A stretch of 64,000 nucleotides of DNA, taken from Adiantum capillus-veneris. Taxonomy: Eukaryota > Streptophyta > Polypodiopsida > Polypodiales > Pteridaceae. The translations under genes were made by a program, and so were the position numbers. The DNA lies in the NCBI GenBank assembly GCA_014529385.2, contig CM043967.1, forward strand, positions 132,980,682-133,044,681, in the 5' to 3' direction. This document shows positions 34,226-45,475 of this stretch, piece by piece; positions within the stretch are counted from its first letter, which is position 1, and every line of letters begins with the position of its first letter. The notes beneath the pieces are model-generated. The model saw only the letters and a list, made by a program, of their open reading frames with translations, was not told the DNA's origin and made no database searches.

Positions 34226-35296
34226 GTGCATATGCAATCAGGGTCATTGTACATGGATTACAGTGGTCAAATCTATAGTCGAGAGCCAGAATTTCAAGAT
34301 CCAACCGATCAACCAATTGAAGCCAATATAATTGGAGAACCAAGTCAAAGACGGTACAAAGGTCAAGATGAAGCAGTCTATAGCTTGATGCTTAGTGTTT
34401 TGAAAGAAGAAATCGACAACTTGACAAGCATAGAAACAAAAGTTCCTCGGCTAGAGCTTGACATGACAGAAACCAAATGAAATACCACCAGTCATGGCAT
34501 ATTGCTCAAATTGTGGACAAAAAGGTGGACATTTTTTTGAAAATTGTCCAAGAAACCCTAACAACAGGGATACCTCAACTGCCACAAGCAAGGTACAAAG
34601 AAAATTGGAAATGTGAATCTCAATATAAGTACATTTAACTCAATGTAAGTACATTTAACTCATCATTTTTAATGCAATCAGATTATTCTGCATTACCAAT
34701 TGAAGCACCAATAAAAACACTCCAAATTCAAAATCAGCATAAAGATGCACAATCATCATAAAGATGCACTCAATGCGAATCTCAATGTAAGTACATTTAA
34801 CTCATCATTTTTAATGCAATCAGATGATTCTGCATTACCAATTGAAGAACCAATAAAAACACTCCAAATTCAAAATTAGCATAAAGATGCACAGACACCT
34901 GAAAAGCTTAAAATTGATTCTTTGAACAACAAATTTCTGCATGAATTTAGTCAAGGTGTCGAGATATCACCAAAGGTTGAAAAGACTGTTAGGTTTGAAA
35001 ATGATTCTGCATCCACTGACACAAGTGTGCAATCATTTACGAGTCTAAGGGACACATCAAACAGAATGATGTTAGCATTGTATGGTGCACATAATTCCTA
35101 TGCACACTTTGTAGACCAAAAAGGGAAACTGTACAAAAAAGATCATCTTATGTTTGAACGGCCCACATACCAGTTCATAGAAGTGCGTCCAGTGATAGAT
35201 CAGAAAGGATGGTTCATTTCAGAGGAAAGAATATATTATAGTCCATCCTCTCTAGAGCTAAACGATATTACCCGAGTGAAGTTATTACTCGAGTAA
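34226..35296 (+). pseudogene. Gag-like region of element B with a zinc knuckle
   Basis: 34226-34480 ends in a helical segment. One frame over (34480-34585) lies CSNCGQKGGHFFENC, a CCHC knuckle close to the one of element A (GGHFPEDCPKNP versus GGHFFENCPRNP), which supports common ancestry. 34922-35296 encodes 124 aa with HNSYAHFVDQKGKLYKKD and FIEVRPVIDQKGWF, unrecognised. A 142-bp-period direct duplication (34639-34893) lies between the two. Confidence 0.6.
34639..34893. repeat. Direct duplication, 142-bp period, in element B
   Basis: CTCAATGTAAGTACATTTAA through CATAAAGATGCACA occurs at about 34639-34752 and 34781-34893, with a handful of differences; a partial third start lies at 34615. 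Present once in the reading frame it would extend, so probably slippage or unequal exchange. Confidence 0.8.
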
Positions 35297-36193
35297 AGTC
35301 AAAATTTTGTTCAGGGCCAAACTCTCCTCCATCGAAAATCAAGATTCAATGTTGTGACCAAACGAACATATAGTTTGACCAAAACAGTCGTAGATATAGA
35401 CGCAAAACCACAGAAGCTCAAATCATAGGAGACCCATGGGATAGACAATATCAGGGACAAAATACAGCTATCTAAAGTTTAACTTGGGGAATAATTTGTC
35501 ATGTTTCAAGGAGATACATAGGAAACTATGCAGAAGGTTTACAGATACCAAATGTCAACAGTGCTACCCAAAGTGTGCCTTCACAGTCACAAAAGGTGAG
35601 ACTAAACCAGAGTCAAACAATCTTGAACTCTTACAATGAAGCAGGCTATAGTGATCACCCTAGGAAGGGGGGAGCTGTAAATCCATCAAGCTTAGCTTAT
35701 GTACCAAGAAATGCTACAGTAGTTAGAAGCCCTAGATATTCTAGCCAACAGACCTCTTCAGAGCAGAAACCATTGAAAGATCATATGGTTGTTGGAAGTT
35801 TTGAATTGACCAAGATCCCCTCAGAGTTTGCAAACAAATGCTTATATAAAGATCATAAAGGACAAAAGTTTCAAATGATCTCCACAAGTCAAAGTCAAAA
35901 TATAACAAGTCCAATAGTGTTCAAACAATTACATGTAACCAAGCTCACATATGCATATATAGCAAGATGCACATGGTAACGAATATCAACAAGATCATGA
36001 TCTTGTACAAAGCCCTACGGATGGCCCGATTGTAGTTAAAGACTATCTGAAGATGATGCAAAGCCTGAAGCTTCCACAATAGGTGATAGAAAATTCAAAG
36101 TCGATGGGAGTTAAAGTCCAGAAAGCTACACAAAGGTCACCACCAAAATCTCCTCCAAAGAGACAGATTCTTCCAGAAAGTACAATGGATATT
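35297..36193 (+). pseudogene. Degraded internal coding stretch of element B
   Basis: A frame at 35575-35979 (134 aa, Ser/Gln-rich, no recognised domain) and short open pieces before the CACTA-ended insertion. The frame entering the insertion from the left continues in phase on its right (37522-37766) if one TTAA is counted, showing the host region was coding when hit. Confidence 0.4.
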
Positions 36194-36197
36194 TTAA

Positions 36198-37517
36198 CAC
36201 TAGGTTGGTAATGGGACACTTTTATGTCCTGCGAAGTGACCATTTTCCTTGAATTATATCAAGAGTTTCAAAATGGATTTTGAGGTGCTATCTATCTAGA
36301 AAGTTGTCTCATGAGCTGAAAAAAACTTGACATTTTTTGGAATATCAATTCCATCTTTAACATTGTCCTTGCACAACATTTCACAACCTAAACTGTGTGA
36401 AAAAACGAGTCCTGTTTTTGGCTTTTTTCGACTTTTTGCAGCTATACCACTCTAGAATTCATGTTTGTGAGGTCTATAATGCTAGAGAACTATCTTTAGT
36501 AGTCCTCAACATGTCCTGATGCTTCTAGGGAGAAATAAATATTAAAGTTGTAAGTTATGACCAAATTACAAAAATTATCAAATCCTGTTTTTTAGCCAAT
36601 TTTAGCTCTTCTATGATTTTTTTGGTGGATTTCATGATATCCAGATTCATTTGTGATTTTCTATGTCACATATTGTAACATAAAGCTAACATTCCTTGAG
36701 TTTTGGGGCACCTAATATCCTATTTTTCATAATACACAACGATGGTTGATTTTTTCAATTATGGAAGAAAACAAAACATTGTAGGATATCAAGTATAGCT
36801 TTTTCAATATTGCTAGTTTCTTGTGACAACTACATGCATTTTGTAGGTAGTAACCATATCTAGTCATAAGGATCAAATTTGGCTAGATATTGAATAGTTT
36901 CTATGGGATTCTACAACTCATAATGTTCAACCCAGTTTTTTCATGTTTGTTGTATTTAACACTTCATCTTTGTCCCCAAGATTCCTCTTGGTAAGAGATG
37001 TATTATTATTTTGACATGCTTCATGGCTCCTTATGAACATAAAGGACAATAGGGAACTAAGAAAACATGCATACATTATTTGTATTGAGCGTGGCTAAAG
37101 AAACTTTGATGATAGGTTTGCAGAATGGTAAAAATTCAACTTTTTTGTACCTATTTATTTTGGCAAAACAAAAAATAGTGAGTGAGAAGAAATCATATGT
37201 TCTGATCACCAACCCATTGAAGTTAACTAGGGAATTTATCTCAAGTCCTACAAAAATCCCTAATCTTATTTTTATGCAACAAAACGTAAGAAATGACTGT
37301 TTTGATGAAAATTCACTGGTCCATCAACTTTGGAGGCTTGGTGTGACCAAAAGATGAGAAATTTTACAAGTTTCTTATTTTTTCCATGTTTATTAGGCCT
37401 TGAACTATAACCTCATGAAAGGATTTTACAAAATGAGTGGATCTACTATGGTTTTGGAGGTTTTTTTCAAAACCCTGAAAGGACACTTTTATGTCCTGTT
37501 AGGTTACCAACCTAGTG
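36198..37517. mobile_element. 1.32-kb CACTA-ended DNA element in element B
   Basis: 14-bp perfect terminal inverted repeats CACTAGGTTGGTAA/TTACCAACCTAGTG, each flanked by TTAA (36194-36197, 37518-37521). Just inside both ends the same-orientation motif GGACACTTTTATGTCCTG, itself a hairpin, is repeated (36213 and 37482). No transposase is encoded; it is non-autonomous. CACTA ends argue for the CACTA/EnSpm superfamily, yet its usual duplication is 3 bp; TTAA is the piggyBac target. Either could be a chance overlap of TAA/TTA. Confidence 0.75.
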
Positions 37518-37521
37518 TTAA

Positions 37522-38760
37522 GGTCAAAGTTTACTCAGATGCAGGTAGACAATGCTCAACAATTGCAAAAAAGTGCATTATTACAACCAATGGAGTCAAC
37601 CTCAATTGCAGGTGATCAAAGCAAAGAAGATGAAGATAAAGCTCAACAAAAGGACGTTGCCACAACAAAAGTAGTCAATTCGGATACAAATCCTGAGAAG
37701 ATCAAGTGCAACATCATTGATGAACATGAAGAAAATATGTCAAGAGAAGTAAAGCTAGATTTTTAGTTAGACAAGAACCTCATGTCTTTTTGCACTTGGA
37801 AAAGATGTGGTCAACCGTAGTTGGAAGATGCTCCTGGATTTGTGAGCATATCTGGAAACAAATGAGTAGAATGTTGGAGAATCATCTCCACCGCCATTGA
37901 AGTAAGTTCACAGATCATCAAAGCTCAATCCCACGTGATCACAGCAAAAGATATGCCAGATGACATCATAATGGGAATGCCAATCACCCAGAAGATGTTA
38001 GAGATAAAGAATGCAAACATGACGAAGTCAACACAGACGAAAAAGAATGAAGATCAAGACTGGTCACTCGCAGACGAAAGCACGGAGTCCTGAAGCACAA
38101 TTCAAATGGAGACTGATATCAAAGAAAATCTTATTGAAGACGATTCATCTCCATCAATCAGAACTTCAAAAGAGCTTAAAGAAAATTAGGTAATATCAAG
38201 TTTAAATCAAATAGAACAAAGAGCAACCACGATAGCTATTGAACAGAGAATGCCACCAAAGACAGAAGTAAAGAAGAACGAGGTTGTAGACAACCAAGAA
38301 GCAATAGGAAGTCCAAAGATACAAACATTGCTAGCTGAATTAGCTGATGAAAGTCAGAGTGGAAAACAAAGTCTCGAGCTACCCTCCATAGAGACACAAT
38401 TAGATCAAGATGAGACCGTGGCAAAATGAGGACAAAGATCTTCAGTAGAACCAGCAATGAGAATAGTTGTAGTTATCAGCAGTACAAAAGGAGCAAGCGT
38501 TAGATGCAATGCTCTACTAGATAAAGAAGAAAATTGCAATATGGCTGTAGAAAGCATCCAGAGTATTCTAGAGATTACTCAGGATAAGGCAGGTAGCAAA
38601 AAAATCATGGGTAAGGCTACATGTCAAAAAGAGATGGTTGCTATCCTTAGCATCCAAAATCATGAAGAGCAAGTAAAGTTTCAGGTGAAGCCTTCAAAGG
38701 AAATGCTTGCAAATGTCATCCTTGGACATCAGTGGGGTTAGACCAACACAAGGCCTACAA
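37522..38760 (+). pseudogene. Protease-like remnants of element B
   Basis: Short frames: 37515-37766 (Lys/Glu/Asp-rich), a piece near 37890-38040 with KDMPDDIIMGMPI, and 38457-38741 with VRCNALLDKEENCNM and ANVILGHQW. The last resembles a retroviral-type aspartic protease (ALLD at the active site, ILG near the end), but D-S/T-G is replaced by DKE. The match is by eye and weak. Confidence 0.35.
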
Positions 38761-38893
38761 AGAAGATACAATGATAATACTCTCTTTTCCAAGAGGTAGC
38801 CAGTAACATTTACATGTACCGTTAATGACAGATTTAGAGTTGCAAAAGTGACAAGGATCGAAGAAAAATCTTGTAGACAAAGGTAAAGCTAAA

Positions 38894-39590
38894 GTGGACC
38901 TTTCATCGATTAGCACAAAAGGTGTGACAACATATGCCTCTACATCAAAGAACCCTCATGGATCAGCTTTTTCAAGCAAGTCAGGCTTTCAAGACTTAAA
39001 GTTAATTGCTGACCCAATAGAAACCTCAAAGGGGACACCCAAAAAATCAAAGATATTTCAAGCAAAGTACTCAAAAAAGAAAAGGAAAGTCAAGCAAGTG
39101 TTTGTTGAGAGAAATTTTTGTCAAAGTCAATTATCGAGTTTGGATTAAGGATAGGAAATCAACACAGAAAGACAAACACATGGGATGGATAGCATCACAT
39201 TGGAGCTTAAAGGAACAGGATTACTATGGAGGTAACAGACATATATGGGTACCAAAACCACAGGTTAGAGCATATGAAGTGAACTTAGGACCCTCCCAAG
39301 AAATAAGGCCCACAAGGTATCAACCTCGACAATATCCTAGGATACCTAAGAAGCAGGTATACAACAGAATACCATCAGAAGATGCAGAAGATACCATCAA
39401 TACGAGGCAAATAGGACGCTTGGGGACTGTCCAATGTTCCCTATTGCTTGGTACTGACCTTGGGGTTAAAATCATTACATGTGACGATGAAGTCAGTACC
39501 GAGCGAATAGGACGCTTGGTGATTTCCCAACGCTCCCCATCGCTTGGTGTTGACCTTGGAAAATTGGCGTCGGCCTAATACACTTCCACG
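38894..39590 (+). pseudogene. Unrecognised terminal ORFs of element B
   Basis: 38894-39148 and 39102-39578 encode basic, Ser/Lys- then Arg/Pro-rich sequence without recognised domains; the second contains IASHWSLKEQDYYGGNRHIW. Its end consists of a 97-bp-period duplication (39407-39463 and 39504-39560) around AATAGGACGCTTGG and a GCTTGGTRYTGACCTTGG segment. No integrase motif is seen. Confidence 0.4.
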
Positions 39591-40013
39591 GATATCACAT
39601 TTTTTAATTACATATCTATTTGTGAATAATCCCTTCAGTAATTTATTAATATTTCCATGCTAATAAGTACTCCAATAATGCACGTATCCCAAAGGCACTT
39701 TTTTCCCACTGGGTTTTTTCCCTTTGGTCATCCAGGTATTAGACCCTAATTTAGAACCTCATCATTCTATTTCCCTTGTACATATTTTTCATAAATAAAT
39801 AGAAGCCTCCTCATTATGCTATTACAATGGAAAAGTGCAACATTATCTCTCACATCATACATATTCGGACCAATGAAGATGCTGCAACAAATTGAACCTC
39901 ATCGATAGATTGAACGACGATTGAAGAAATCAGCCCATCAACAACCAATCAAAAACCTTCCACAACCTCCACAGACACTTTTCAACAGTGCCCAAGGACG
40001 AGCACTAAAATAA

Positions 40014-40947
40014 GAAGGGGGGAATGTTAACTGAGTCAACGTCAGTTAATAGAAGCTGCGAAAGACCGAAGACGTATGAATGCACATCAAGGATGAATGC
40101 AAAGAAGAAGTAAAGATTGGAGTTACACGTTCTCCACATTCTCCGCAAATGGTCACGTATTGTAAATTCTCAATTTATTTCAAGCCATTGTAATATTTTA
40201 ATGTGTTACGGGCTCAATGGGAGTTCCAAGCTGTAAAGAACAGGTCAGTTAGTGTGCCAAGGTAGCAGATTCAATAAGTGGTGGAGCCCTAAAGACCTTG
40301 GACACCTGAACATTGCATATTTTTACCCTAGGTATATAAGGCAGTGTGTAAAGGAAATTCGGGTTCTCAAGATTATTGGTTGAGAGCACTCTTGGGTGAG
40401 AGCTCTTGAGGTGTGTGGCTATGGATTCCTTGAGCTTCTCCTTGCTCATGAGACTTGATTAACAGTAATCAATGATTCATTCTCTTTCACTATGCCTCTC
40501 TCATGCTTCTTATGATTGCCTATGATTATTAGATTGGCTAGATCTACACTAATTAGTGGTTAATCTCTCTCTAATCTTGTGTGATTGCCCTCTTTTTCTT
40601 GTATGTGCATGTAGGTTTGATTGGAGTGTGGTACCCGATATATCTATGTGTGTGTGCTTGCGATTAGTGTGTTGCATGAAAGGATTAGTGTTGTGTACGT
40701 CTTGCAATCTTAGTGTGTGTGATTGGGTTGATTAGAGGTGAAGAGAAGTGGATATGGAGATTTCCCTTCATTGCGTCTTTGCTCCTCCATAGGCCAAGAA
40801 GCTCACCTCGTAGAGTTAACCATTTGTGTTGCCACAATTAGCTCACTAACCGTGTGAGTGTTTCCATGCCCTAGCCGGGTAGCTCATCCCTCCGGATTGA
40901 TAATTTTGTTGGTCATTGGAGCTATTGCAATGATGGGACCCCCAACA
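40014..40947 (+). repeat. PPT and 3' LTR of element B
   Basis: AAGAAGGGGGGAA (to 40024) is the polypurine tract; the LTR starts TGTTAACTG at 40025 and ends CCCAACA at 40947, followed by TTTAG. It is 923 bp and collinear with the 5' LTR, with many scattered substitutions, so insertion is old. Confidence 0.85.
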
Positions 40948-43780
40948 TTTAGGAATCCCATGAGGCAACCCTGAACCTGCATAGTAATCCACTGAGCCTT
41001 GTCGGCACAAGCATCCCCCTGCCCACAATGGCCTGCTGCAAAGAGTCCACAATGGTCATAGATACCCAACCCTGGATGCCTCTAGGTCCAAAAGATGCTG
41101 ACCAAAAAGTCTCATAGCTACCACGCAAAATCTAACCACATTTCCGAATGCGGCGCTCACAAAGATGATGCTCCTGCAGCATAAGAATGTCAATCTCACC
41201 ACCTACAAGGTATCTCTGTAGCTCCTGATGCAGCCAACCCCTCTGACGCTAAAACTGGGGCCCTCCTAATCCCTGCACATTCCATGAGATGATCCACATG
41301 GAGTAAGTGAGAGAAAACAACTGCTGTCACAATAGCCAACCTCGCTATCTTTGAGGCCGGTTTGGATGGGAGTAATATGCATCCAAACGACCTCTAGAAA
41401 AGCGTGCAAGAAGTGAATGTCTCACCCAGGCCCAAGCCGAGCGTGCAACTCAAAAAGCTACATCCTCTGTCCAAGAATCCTCATGCACACAAACATAACA
41501 CGGAGGGCACTGAGTGTCAGCAAACAAGTGCACCACAATGTGCCTGCAACCCGCTGCATCTGGAGATGTCACGCTGAACTTGGAAATCTGCACCACATTT
41601 GTCATTGCTAAGTCCCCTCTGTGGTGTGAGAACTCAATATACTAGATCTAGAGCCAATCAAGAACTGTGTGCTGGGTCCACTCTATGAGATACCTACCAT
41701 ACAACAGAAAGAAGAAACCCACCACTGTGTCCAAGGCCTCAATGCCTCTAGCTACAAGAAAGAGGATGTGGACTCAAAAGCTGGCCTCCTCCGAGTCGGG
41801 AGAGGAGTCACCCAAAAATTGAGTGAAAATTTAGTTGAAGAAGTCCCAACATCTGTGAATGTCACAGCTGATCAGACCTCTAGGGACCGCTGCAAAGGTA
41901 GAAGTGTGCACCAAAAAAGGCGGCCTCAAGTGGGGTTGTCCCTCTCGATCCACATGGCTCGTAGCAAAATCACTACCAAGAGAATGCCTGGCGACAAAAG
42001 CATGTCCAATACCTTGCATCTGAGGAGCAATGGAGTAAGGGTTGGCAAAGGAGGTTGTGGGCCCCATTCGGGAGAGAGGTGAAGGTGGAGGTGGGGGGGG
42101 AGGCGGGGTGGAAGTGGCTGATGGAGGAGGGGGTGGTGGTGGAGGAACTGAAGTGGATGGGGCCTCCTCAGGCACGTCCTACTTTGGAGGGGTTAAAATG
42201 GTTTCTAATCAGTACCCACTGCTGCTGAGTTGTAGAAGGTCAGCCAACAGGGAGAGCGGTGGGGCAAGCCCTCCCCTAACGACAACGGCTAGGCACCTAC
42301 TGCCAACCATTAGTTGGTGATCACTGGTCTTTGTCAAAGTACCAACCTTTGCATCCTGTGTATTTGGCTGCTTGGCATGCTCAGCCTTGGGAGGCTGCGT
42401 ATGTGTTGTGGGTCGAGGTCTCTTGTGAGGATAGGACTTTTTGGTATGGCCCATCTTCTTGCAAATGAAACACTGGTTTGGGAGACCCGAGTACTCCACA
42501 CTCTATCTGATCCATCTCCCACTCCCATCCCCCACTCACCCTAAAAAACAGTACCACCTTGGGGATGGATTGTGTATCATGAACAAGAACCCACAGAGTA
42601 GGTAGACCTGCGGCCTTGGCCACAACTGAAGCTGCCGTGCATGGAGACTCCATAACTGTCACGAACATGGAACCAATCCTGGGTAGGAGGGGATGGTAAT
42701 CTTGCCTCATGCCTGGGAAATAGATCAAAATTGGCAAGTTTGCCTCCTCCTTGAGCACATCTATAGTATGGTCAAAACCGTGATGCCAACATTGAAAGTA
42801 AGCTCAAGCTGTTCTGATGCTGAGTGGGCTCATTGAAATCACCTTGGTCTTATATCTGTAGACACGAACTTGACTTGGTAGTATCCTCACCCGAGGATCT
42901 AGACATCGGTGATCTTGCCCACATCGGACAGAAGACGGGCTCAACTTGTCCCAACTGGGTGGTAAATTTGCAAAGAGATGGTAAAGTGATTTGGGTATAC
43001 TGTGTGCATGGATAGTTGTAGACATGGGTGAAGAACTTATGGAGGGTGCTGCAAATGGAGGGAGGAAATCATTGCAAGGTTTTTGATCCAAGCAGAGACT
43101 ATGTGATGCAAGGGGTGGGGCAACCGACTTGACGTTTGGTAGTGGTAGGGCCTTGTACATATGTTAGGATTTTTGTGGTTTGGTCACAGTTTTGGATAGT
43201 GTTTACCAATTTTTTCAGTTGGTAGAAGAAAATATATGCTTTTTGGTTAACATGAATGTTCAACAAGGGGATGGGGCAATGATTGTGTAGCCAAAGTGTG
43301 TCAACCTCAACGGAGGGGACAGGGAGTGATGTGCATGCTTATAGATGCATGGTAGAGGGCTAGAGAAAATGGGAAGATCATGGGTAGGCAAGTGGTTGCA
43401 CAGATGTATGGATTATGTGGTTTTACAGGCCAAAAAGGATCTAGACAAGGCTTGATAGGGTGGTAGGTGAATAATGTACAAGTTGCTAGTTTTTGGCCCA
43501 TATATGTAGAGCTTGAGGTGTTGAAGGAGCAAGTCGAGACAGATTGTCAAATTGATCCACGGTGTGAAAGATATGGGCCGGGGCTTTGAAATTGGATGTG
43601 ATTGTAGATCCGAGATGAATAGGCCAAGTGATTGCAAGTTTTTCACAAACGGGAGCGCATAACAATATAAAATACATTCGGATAAGTAGGATTTATCACT
43701 TATTACTCAAGCCAGAGGATATAGAGAGAAATAAATAGAGAGAGAGATAGAGAGTGAGAAGATCGACATAGTACTGGGGA
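40948..43780 (-). mobile_element. LINE fragment 1: 5' region, ORF1 and start of ORF2
   Basis: ORF2 begins at about 41299 (minus) with MWIISWNVQGLGGPQF and DILMLQEHHLC, the N-terminus of an endonuclease/exonuclease/phosphatase domain, and is broken by element B at 40948. ORF1 lies upstream (43160-41831): a plant LINE ORF1-like part with PILIYFPGMRQDYHPLLPR, the knuckle CFICKKMGHTKKSYP (last Cys replaced by Tyr), and a proline-rich stretch (42160-42080). ORF1 is split over frames. The 5' end is not defined; GA-rich repeats and an 11-C run lie at 43720-43808. Confidence 0.8.
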
Positions 43781-44220
43781 CCAGAAGATGGGCTGGTCCC
43801 CCCCCCCCGTAATAGTATCTTTATTACTGAGGAGAAGTCTATACAAGCACTTGAACCGAACGTATTACCACGTTCGTTCTAGAATAAGACTTGATGGTTC
43901 CCGGAAGCCTCAGCTTCCGATTCCTAGGGCAAAACCCTATTCCAAGGAACTTCCGTTCCTTATTCCAATTCCTCGAGAATCAAGGTTCTCGCCTCTAGAT
44001 CTCACCTTCCAAACTCAAGGCATGGCATCCCTACAACTCTTTTCCAACTCTCTTTCCAGAGTCCTCTTCGCGCAGGACAACTCTGCTTTCCCAGACACGA
44101 AGTCCTTACTTGGGAATCCCAACTTCCGGATCACAACTTGAGAGACTACCTCTCTCCGATCCGTGGATCTACTTCCCAAACTCGGGTAGGAAACCCTTGG
44201 GCTGATCTGGCTCTAGTTCC

Positions 44221-44658
44221 TCAGAGCGCTTTTCTCCTACAGAGGCTCATGCCTTCCTCTGCTCTTACTCCCTCATGAAGAGGAAGTACACCTGCAATCA
44301 AATACTCAAAGACCAGAACATGAAAATCGTTACCTTCAAAGGTCTCGACGCTCGAAACGCAACTCGATTCTTGAAAAGCAATTCCTCGAAAGAGATCTCT
44401 CCATAGAAAATCCTCTCTTCCAATCCTACACACAAAAGAGGTGTGTTCTCGGGTTCCTTCTCGTAAATCAACTCCGTCTACGATGTTTATGGGCTGAAAA
44501 CAGAGAAAAACAGCAACTTGTCGCGATGGAAACACGCTTCGTAGGCACTTCTTTGCGAGGGAACTCGCGCACTGGGTCTTGGCAACATCTGGTACACTTG
44601 GGGCAGCCATAGGCATCACTGGCAACGTCTTCTTTATGGCTGAAATCTGCAGCACCAT
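44221..44658 (-). CDS. Hypothetical ORF with TATA box, possible captured exon
   Basis: A minus-strand frame of 146 aa from the ATG at 44658 (open further upstream). A TATAAAAG box lies at 44708-44715 and would put a transcription start just before this ATG. The N-terminus is Ser/Ala/Lys-rich with few acids (MVLQISAIKKTLPVMPMAAP, then AKTQCASSLAKKC), as in an organelle transit peptide; the rest is unrecognised. Orientation is opposite to element C gag. It could be a captured host exon, part of an element, or chance. Confidence 0.25.
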   Translation of the reverse strand: MVLQISAIKKTLPVMPMAAPSVPDVAKTQCASSLAKKCLRSVFPSRQVAVFLCFQPINIVDGVDLREGTREHTSFVCRIGREDFLWRDLFRGIAFQESSCVSSVETFEGNDFHVLVFEYLIAGVLPLHEGVRAEEGMSLCRRKAL

Positions 44659-44848
44659 CTCCTCCTTGCAAAGATTGGTCCTCCCCTCTGAGTGAGGGCA
44701 TGTGATGCTTTTATAGGCACGAATAGCTGCTGGCGTAGAGATTGTGGCCATTTTTTTTTTCATTTTTTTTCATTTTTTTTTTCCGTTCTTCTTGAAAAAG
44801 AGAGAGAGAAAACGCTGGCTGATCTGTTGCCTTATTTATCAGATGGCT

Positions 44849-45033
44849 GCCCACTTATTAAGTGGGCGGCCGGTCACCTTTAAAAATGGTCTGAATCTGT
44901 CAAAAAACTCAAGAAAACCTTATAAGTTAAAAACAATGCTTTCACAGCACTTTCCAGGCGTCCCTGGATGCAATCACATGCACAGTTGCAATGCAGACAT
45001 AGACTTCCTCGCGGAAAAGCATCTGCTTTTCCG
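44849..45033. repeat. Two short perfect hairpins
   Basis: GCCCACTT-ATT-AAGTGGGC at 44849-44867 and CGGAAAAGCA-TC-TGCTTTTCCG at 45012-45033 are perfect inverted repeats with 2-3 base loops. A related AGAAAGCATCTG segment follows at 45055. No T-run follows them, so a terminator is not indicated. Confidence 0.6.
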
Positions 45034-45175
45034 AAAAGCAATCCCGCTTTCTCAGAAAGCATCTGTTTTTCCTCAAAGTTTCCTTTGAACCCATCTTCAT
45101 TCAAGTGCTTGCTTTTTCCTTGTGCACAATTCTAACACAGTTCGGAATTTCCTCCCGACTATGGATATTCCCTTT

Positions 45176-45475
45176 CCGATGCACCCGTCACCCACCTTGT
45201 GACGCATCAGGAATACCCATCACCTAGTCCTTTCCTACTAAACTTACGGTACAATCTCCTTCACGATGCTCTATGTCACCCATCCTATGACGCATCAGAG
45301 ATGTCCGTTCCCGGATGGTCGGATACTTCTTTTTGATGCTCCCTGTCACCCATCCGATGTGACGCATTAGAAGTACCCGTTCCTGGTGGCCTTACATATA
45401 TTCCCGTTCTCAGTGCTCCCGTCATTACTTTGAATGACGCACTAGGAATACTCTGTACTCGGATGTCTCCAGTGA
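45176..45475. repeat. Degenerate tandem repeat, four units of about 60-75 bp
   Basis: Each unit has the order GATGCTC.., GTCACCCATC.., ATGACGCATYAG, and a .TACCCGTTC-like segment. Units start near 45179, 45262, 45338 and 45408. GTCACCC..GATGTGAC-type inversions recur within them. Related in style to tandem repeats found in retrotransposon untranslated regions. Confidence 0.65.

Larger units (their letters stand above)
31272..40947 (+). mobile_element. LTR retrotransposon B, inserted in the LINE endonuclease
   Basis: LTRs at 31272-32191 and 40025-40947 start TGTTAA and end CCAACA. The target duplication TTTAG occurs at 31267-31271 and 40948-40952. PBS at 32194 and PPT at 40014-40024. The interior (7.8 kb, of which 1.3 kb is a later insertion) has a CCHC knuckle and fragments resembling a protease, but I find no reverse transcriptase, RNase H or integrase. 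It looks like a large non-autonomous (LARD-like) relative of element A. Confidence 0.8.

Noticed and set aside
42042-42320. Glycine-rich protein gene on the plus strand
   Set aside because: It is the antisense of the proline-rich stretch of LINE ORF1 (minus strand) and a GGT/GGA microsatellite.
43798-43808. Poly-C run as telomere or regulatory tract
   Set aside because: A single 11-C homopolymer next to GA-rich repeats; no repeated telomere unit.
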